Part shown: positions 53,244 to 55,841 of the stretch, one piece after another | How positions within the stretch are numbered: position 1 is the first letter of the stretch | Layout: every line of letters begins with the position of its first letter | NCBI GenBank assembly: GCA_902510655.1 | Contig: CABXBY010000002.1 | Location: 1 to 55,841 of the forward strand | Length of the DNA: 55,841 nt | From: an uncultured Bacteroidota bacterium | Lineage (GTDB): Bacteria > Bacteroidota > Bacteroidia > Flavobacteriales > Flavobacteriaceae | Direction: 5' to 3' | The notes under the pieces: model-generated | The model's input: the letters and a program-made list of their open reading frames with translations, nothing else | Told to the model about the DNA's origin: nothing | Database searches by the model: none | Position numbers and translations under genes: made by a program

Positions 53244-53693
53244 TTACATAAGTTTTGAACGCACAATATTAGATATGGTTTTTCCATCTGCTTTTCCGGA
53301 AAGTTTACTTGAAGCAATGCCCATTACTTTTCCCATGTCTTTCATTCCTTGAGCTCCAATCTGAATAATAATTTCACTAATTAATTTATCTAGGTCTTCT
53401 AAACTAATTTGAGCTGGTAAAAATCTTTCAATTATTTTGGATTGGCTTGATTCAATATCAGCTAGTTCCAATCTGTTTTGTTTCTTATATATTTCTGCAC
53501 TTTCTTTTCTTTGTTTAACTAGTTTTTGAAGAATTTTAATTTCATCTGATTCTTGAATATTACCGTCTGACCCCTTTTGAGTTTGAGCTAATAAAAGTGC
53601 TGACTTAATTGCTCTTAAAGATTCCAATTCATCAACGTTTTTTTCTTTCATTGCTGATATAATTGAACTTGATATTTTATCTATTAATTTCAT
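53244..53693 (-). CDS. GatB/YqeY domain-containing protein
   Basis: A 149-residue YqeY-family protein: MKLIDKISSSIISAMKEKNVDELESLRAIKSALLLAQTQKG, ILQKLVKQRKESAEIYKKQNRLELADIESSQSKIIERFLPAQIS and the C-terminal GMKDMGKVMGIASSKLSGKADGKTISNIVRSKL. The C-terminal helical domain is shared with the tail of GatB, which binds tRNA. A role in tRNA-dependent amidation or aminoacylation is suspected but not shown. It lies 11 bases after ftsZ, the usual order in flavobacteria, and runs into a tRNA gene. Confidence 0.95.
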   Translation of the reverse strand: MKLIDKISSSIISAMKEKNVDELESLRAIKSALLLAQTQKGSDGNIQESDEIKILQKLVKQRKESAEIYKKQNRLELADIESSQSKIIERFLPAQISLEDLDKLISEIIIQIGAQGMKDMGKVMGIASSKLSGKADGKTISNIVRSKLM

Positions 53694-53704
53694 AAAATTT
53701 TCTT

Positions 53705-55525
53705 TTAATCTACATTATCATGTAAAAACGAATTATTAGTTCGCAAATTAATCTCTCCGTTTGAATCTTCACTAATAACTGATCTGGAAGATTTAAATTG
53801 ATCTATACTATCTAAACTAACTCCGGCCCTTTTAAAAGCAGGTTCATTTTCCATAGATTTTATATTATTAGCTTTAGTAAAATTGTAATTATATTGTTTT
53901 AATTTAATTTTTCGTTCTTCGGTTCTTTTAGATAAACCATCAGCTATTGAGCTGTTCAAAGGATTTAAAATTATTTCCTTATTGTCAGCTTTAATTTCAG
54001 AAACCATAGGCTCAACAGTCTTATTATTAATTTCATAATCATCGATACCCGATTTATTAGCATTTGTTCCATTAACTTCGGTTACAGGTATGATATGAAT
54101 AGGATTTACAACTTCTATTTCGTTTACATCTTCAATTAATTCATGAACAATTTTATCTGACTCAATTTTTTGTTTTTTTAATGGCATATCAAAATCAAAT
54201 GAAACTTGATCAATAGGTTTAATTTCCTCAGGTGAGGTAACTTCGATTTCATTAATTTTCAATGAAACATCATTGATTTCAATTTCATCTTCACTAATTA
54301 TTAAATTTGAATTGACCTCCTCATAATCAACATCAATATCATTTATAATCTTAGCATTTTCTGAATTTTCTAATTCAGAATTAGTATTTTTAAAATCAAT
54401 CGAATTTGAAGCAAAATCAAATTGTAAAGAATCTTTTTTATCAATCTGGGTATTAGAACTTAGATTATGAACATACCCACTATTTTCATCAAGATTATGA
54501 ATTATTTTTTTTGGATCAGAATGTATAATTTCGTCTTGTTGATTAGGGTCAAAACCTGTGGCAATTACTGTAACAGAAATTGAGCTTTCTAAATTCAAAT
54601 CCTCACCTACTCCCATTATAATATTAGCTCCGTGCCCAGCTTTTTCTTGGATATAGTCATTTATAAGACCGATTTCATCAATTGTTATTTCTTCTTTTCC
54701 AGAGACAATTAGTAATAAAACGTTTTTAGCTCCAGTAATTCTATTATCATTTAAAAGAGGGGAATCAAGAGCAGATGAAATGGCTTCAATTGACCTTTTA
54801 GTACCTGCAGCCGTAGAAGAACCCATTATAGCATTTCCGCTATTAGATAGTACTGTTTTAGCATCTTTTAAATCAATATTTTGAGTATAATGATGAGTAA
54901 TAACTTCAGCTATTCCTCTTGATGCTGTAGCTAATACTTCATCAGCTTTTGCAAATCCTTCCTTAAATCCTAAATTTCCGTAAATATCTCTTAAATTATT
55001 ATTATTAATTACAATTAAGGCATCTACTTCTTTTCTTAATTTTTTAATTCCTGTTTTGGCTTGTTGTTCTCTTATCTTACCTTCAAATTGGAATGGCATA
55101 GTAACTATTCCAACAGTTAATATATCCATCTCTTTAGCTAATTTTGAGATTACTGGGGCTGCTCCGGTGCCGGTGCCTCCTCCCATTCCTGCAGTTATAA
55201 AAACCATTTTAGTATTAGTTTCAAGCATTTTCTTTAAATCATCAAAACTTTCAACTGCTGCTTTTTCTCCAATTTCAGGATTTGCACCAGCTCCTAAACC
55301 TTCTGTTAATGAAATACCAAGCTGAATTTTGTTCTCAACTTTACTGTTTTCTAAAGCTTGTGAATCAGTGTTACATACAACAAAATCAACTCCTTTTATT
55401 CCTTTAGAGTGCATGTAGTTAATTGCATTACTTCCACCACCACCAACTCCGATGACTTTTATTACATTACTTTGATTTTTAGGTAAATCAAATGGCAAAT
55501 TATTTATTTCTGGGTTTAAGTGCAT
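53705..55525 (-). CDS. ftsZ: Cell division protein FtsZ
   Basis: The tubulin-like GTPase that forms the division ring. The GTP-binding signature is GGGTGTGAAP within FITAGMGGGTGTGAAPVISKLAKEMDI (about residues 110-135), with VIGVGGGGSNAINYMHSKGI at the N-terminus and INNNNLRDIYGNLGFKEGFAKADEVL as the T7/synergy region. The conserved GTPase and activation domains end near residue 330. A long, acidic, Asn- and Glu-rich linker then makes the protein 606 residues, longer than the roughly 380-400 of many bacteria. Long linkers are common in flavobacterial FtsZ. It starts ten bases after ftsA. Confidence 0.98.
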   Translation of the reverse strand: MHLNPEINNLPFDLPKNQSNVIKVIGVGGGGSNAINYMHSKGIKGVDFVVCNTDSQALENSKVENKIQLGISLTEGLGAGANPEIGEKAAVESFDDLKKMLETNTKMVFITAGMGGGTGTGAAPVISKLAKEMDILTVGIVTMPFQFEGKIREQQAKTGIKKLRKEVDALIVINNNNLRDIYGNLGFKEGFAKADEVLATASRGIAEVITHHYTQNIDLKDAKTVLSNSGNAIMGSSTAAGTKRSIEAISSALDSPLLNDNRITGAKNVLLLIVSGKEEITIDEIGLINDYIQEKAGHGANIIMGVGEDLNLESSISVTVIATGFDPNQQDEIIHSDPKKIIHNLDENSGYVHNLSSNTQIDKKDSLQFDFASNSIDFKNTNSELENSENAKIINDIDVDYEEVNSNLIISEDEIEINDVSLKINEIEVTSPEEIKPIDQVSFDFDMPLKKQKIESDKIVHELIEDVNEIEVVNPIHIIPVTEVNGTNANKSGIDDYEINNKTVEPMVSEIKADNKEIILNPLNSSIADGLSKRTEERKIKLKQYNYNFTKANNIKSMENEPAFKRAGVSLDSIDQFKSSRSVISEDSNGEINLRTNNSFLHDNVD

Positions 55526-55535
55526 AATCTTTAAT

Positions 55536-55841
55536 TTATTCGGCGTTATCTAAAAATGTTTTTATTTTTTCTGTAAACTGTTCAAAAATTGTTAACCTTT
55601 CACTTTGGTTTGTATCATCAATTTCTTCAAGCTCATTTTTATCTAGATCTTCTTTTTTATTACTTTTTTTACTAATTTTTGTTGAGTTCATTACCAAGCC
55701 AACAGCCGTAGCATACATAGGACTAGAAATATCTATTGAATTATTTCCTGCTAAATGTTCGCTGGGGTGACCCAATCTAGTATCCATTCCTGTTATGTAT
55801 TCAACAAGTTGTTTTAAATGTTTTAATTGACTACCTCCCCC
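55536..55841 (-). CDS. ftsA: Cell division protein FtsA, C-terminal part (gene runs off the window)
   Basis: The frame is open to the end of the window (GGGSQLKHLKQLVEYITGMDTRLGHPSEHLAG), so the ATG at 55787 given by the track is internal. TGMDTRLGHPSEHLAG and SPMYATAVGLVM are typical of the end of the FtsA actin-like core. They are followed by a Lys/Glu-rich linker and a terminal amphipathic helix (IFEQFTEKIKTFLDNAE) that would tether FtsZ to the membrane. It is directly upstream of ftsZ, as in most bacteria. Confidence 0.95.
   Translation of the reverse strand, partial: GGGSQLKHLKQLVEYITGMDTRLGHPSEHLAGNNSIDISSPMYATAVGLVMNSTKISKKSNKKEDLDKNELEEIDDTNQSERLTIFEQFTEKIKTFLDNAE

Noticed and set aside
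1-55841. CRISPR arrays, prophage, insertion sequences, integrons or toxin-antitoxin modules
   Set aside because: No regularly spaced repeats, transposase, integrase, cas or toxin-like genes were seen; gene order and composition look like continuous core chromosome.

Overview
The window is chromosomal core DNA of a streamlined, very AT-rich member of the Flavobacteriia (Bacteroidota), most like a marine or free-living Flavobacteriaceae relative. The evidence is gene content and synteny: gldJ-murF, a type IX secretion plug protein next to apaG and nqr, porT / TrmH-type methyltransferase / tamL, a six-subunit Na+-NQR, a short primary sigma factor without region 1.1, A-rich leaders with no Shine-Dalgarno sequence, and repeated Bacteroidota-type -7 boxes (TAnnTTTG). 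I found no prophage, insertion sequence, CRISPR array, integrase or obvious foreign island.

Layout. 1-4.1 kb (+): 3' part of gldJ, then murF and an exported amidase. 4.1-6.9 kb (-): pirin, an exported M20 amidohydrolase, an FMN reductase and tRNA-Val(GAC). 7-10.3 kb: a 35-codon micro-ORF, a periplasmic tandem TonB_C-like protein, an orphan lipoprotein, a sulfatase and a DUF3955-like membrane protein. 10.4-11.6 kb (+): flavin reductase and O-methyltransferase. 11.6-16.3 kb (-): tRNA-Gly(TCC), two overlapping CarboxypepD_reg paralogs, a DUF6702 protein, an M1 metallopeptidase and tatA. 16.4-21.3 kb (+): GNAT, VanY-type peptidase, gpmI, thioredoxin-like protein, map and a methyltransferase. 21.3-28.5 kb (-): nqrABCDEF, a small nqr-associated protein and apbE, forming a coherent Na+-pump and flavinylation operon. 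28.6-31.9 kb (+): T9SS plug protein, apaG, pruA. 31.9-32.5 kb (-): rsmG. 32.6-34.9 kb (+): desaturase and aminotransferase. 34.9-37.7 kb (-): trkA-trkH. 37.9-41.8 kb: porT (+), RNA methyltransferase (-), tamL (+). 41.9-49.1 kb (+): fba, accD, rpsO, pnp, rpoD, rpe, anmK. 49.1-52.7 kb: a frameshifted DUF1080 lipoprotein (-) divergent from DUF4091 and PHP proteins (+). 52.7-55.8 kb (-): the division operon tail ftsA(partial)-ftsZ-yqeY-tRNA-Arg(TCG)-DUF2141.

How it works together. The window combines cell envelope and division genes (murF, anmK, VanY, ftsAZ), outer-membrane export and gliding genes (gldJ, plug, porT, tamL), Na+ energetics and K+ uptake (nqr, apbE, trkAH), and central metabolism (gpmI, fba, rpe, accD, pruA). 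Polysaccharide- or sulfate-related enzymes (sulfatase, DUF1080, DUF4091, PHP) occur without any SusC/SusD pair.

Most notable beyond ordinary annotation: (1) tail-to-tail overlap of seven of nine convergent gene pairs, three sharing a 4-base TTAA/TTAG quartet as the stop of both genes; (2) a 26-bp perfect palindrome overlapping the trkA promoter between trkA and porT; (3) a 10-base homopolymer frameshift splitting the DUF1080 gene; (4) three tRNA genes each only 8-14 bases upstream of a same-strand coding gene; (5) an nqr-operon protein with the look of a degenerate PD-(D/E)XK fold; (6) promoter boxes that decide TTG/GTG starts for rsmG and tamL. No unmistakable new defence or biosynthetic system is present.
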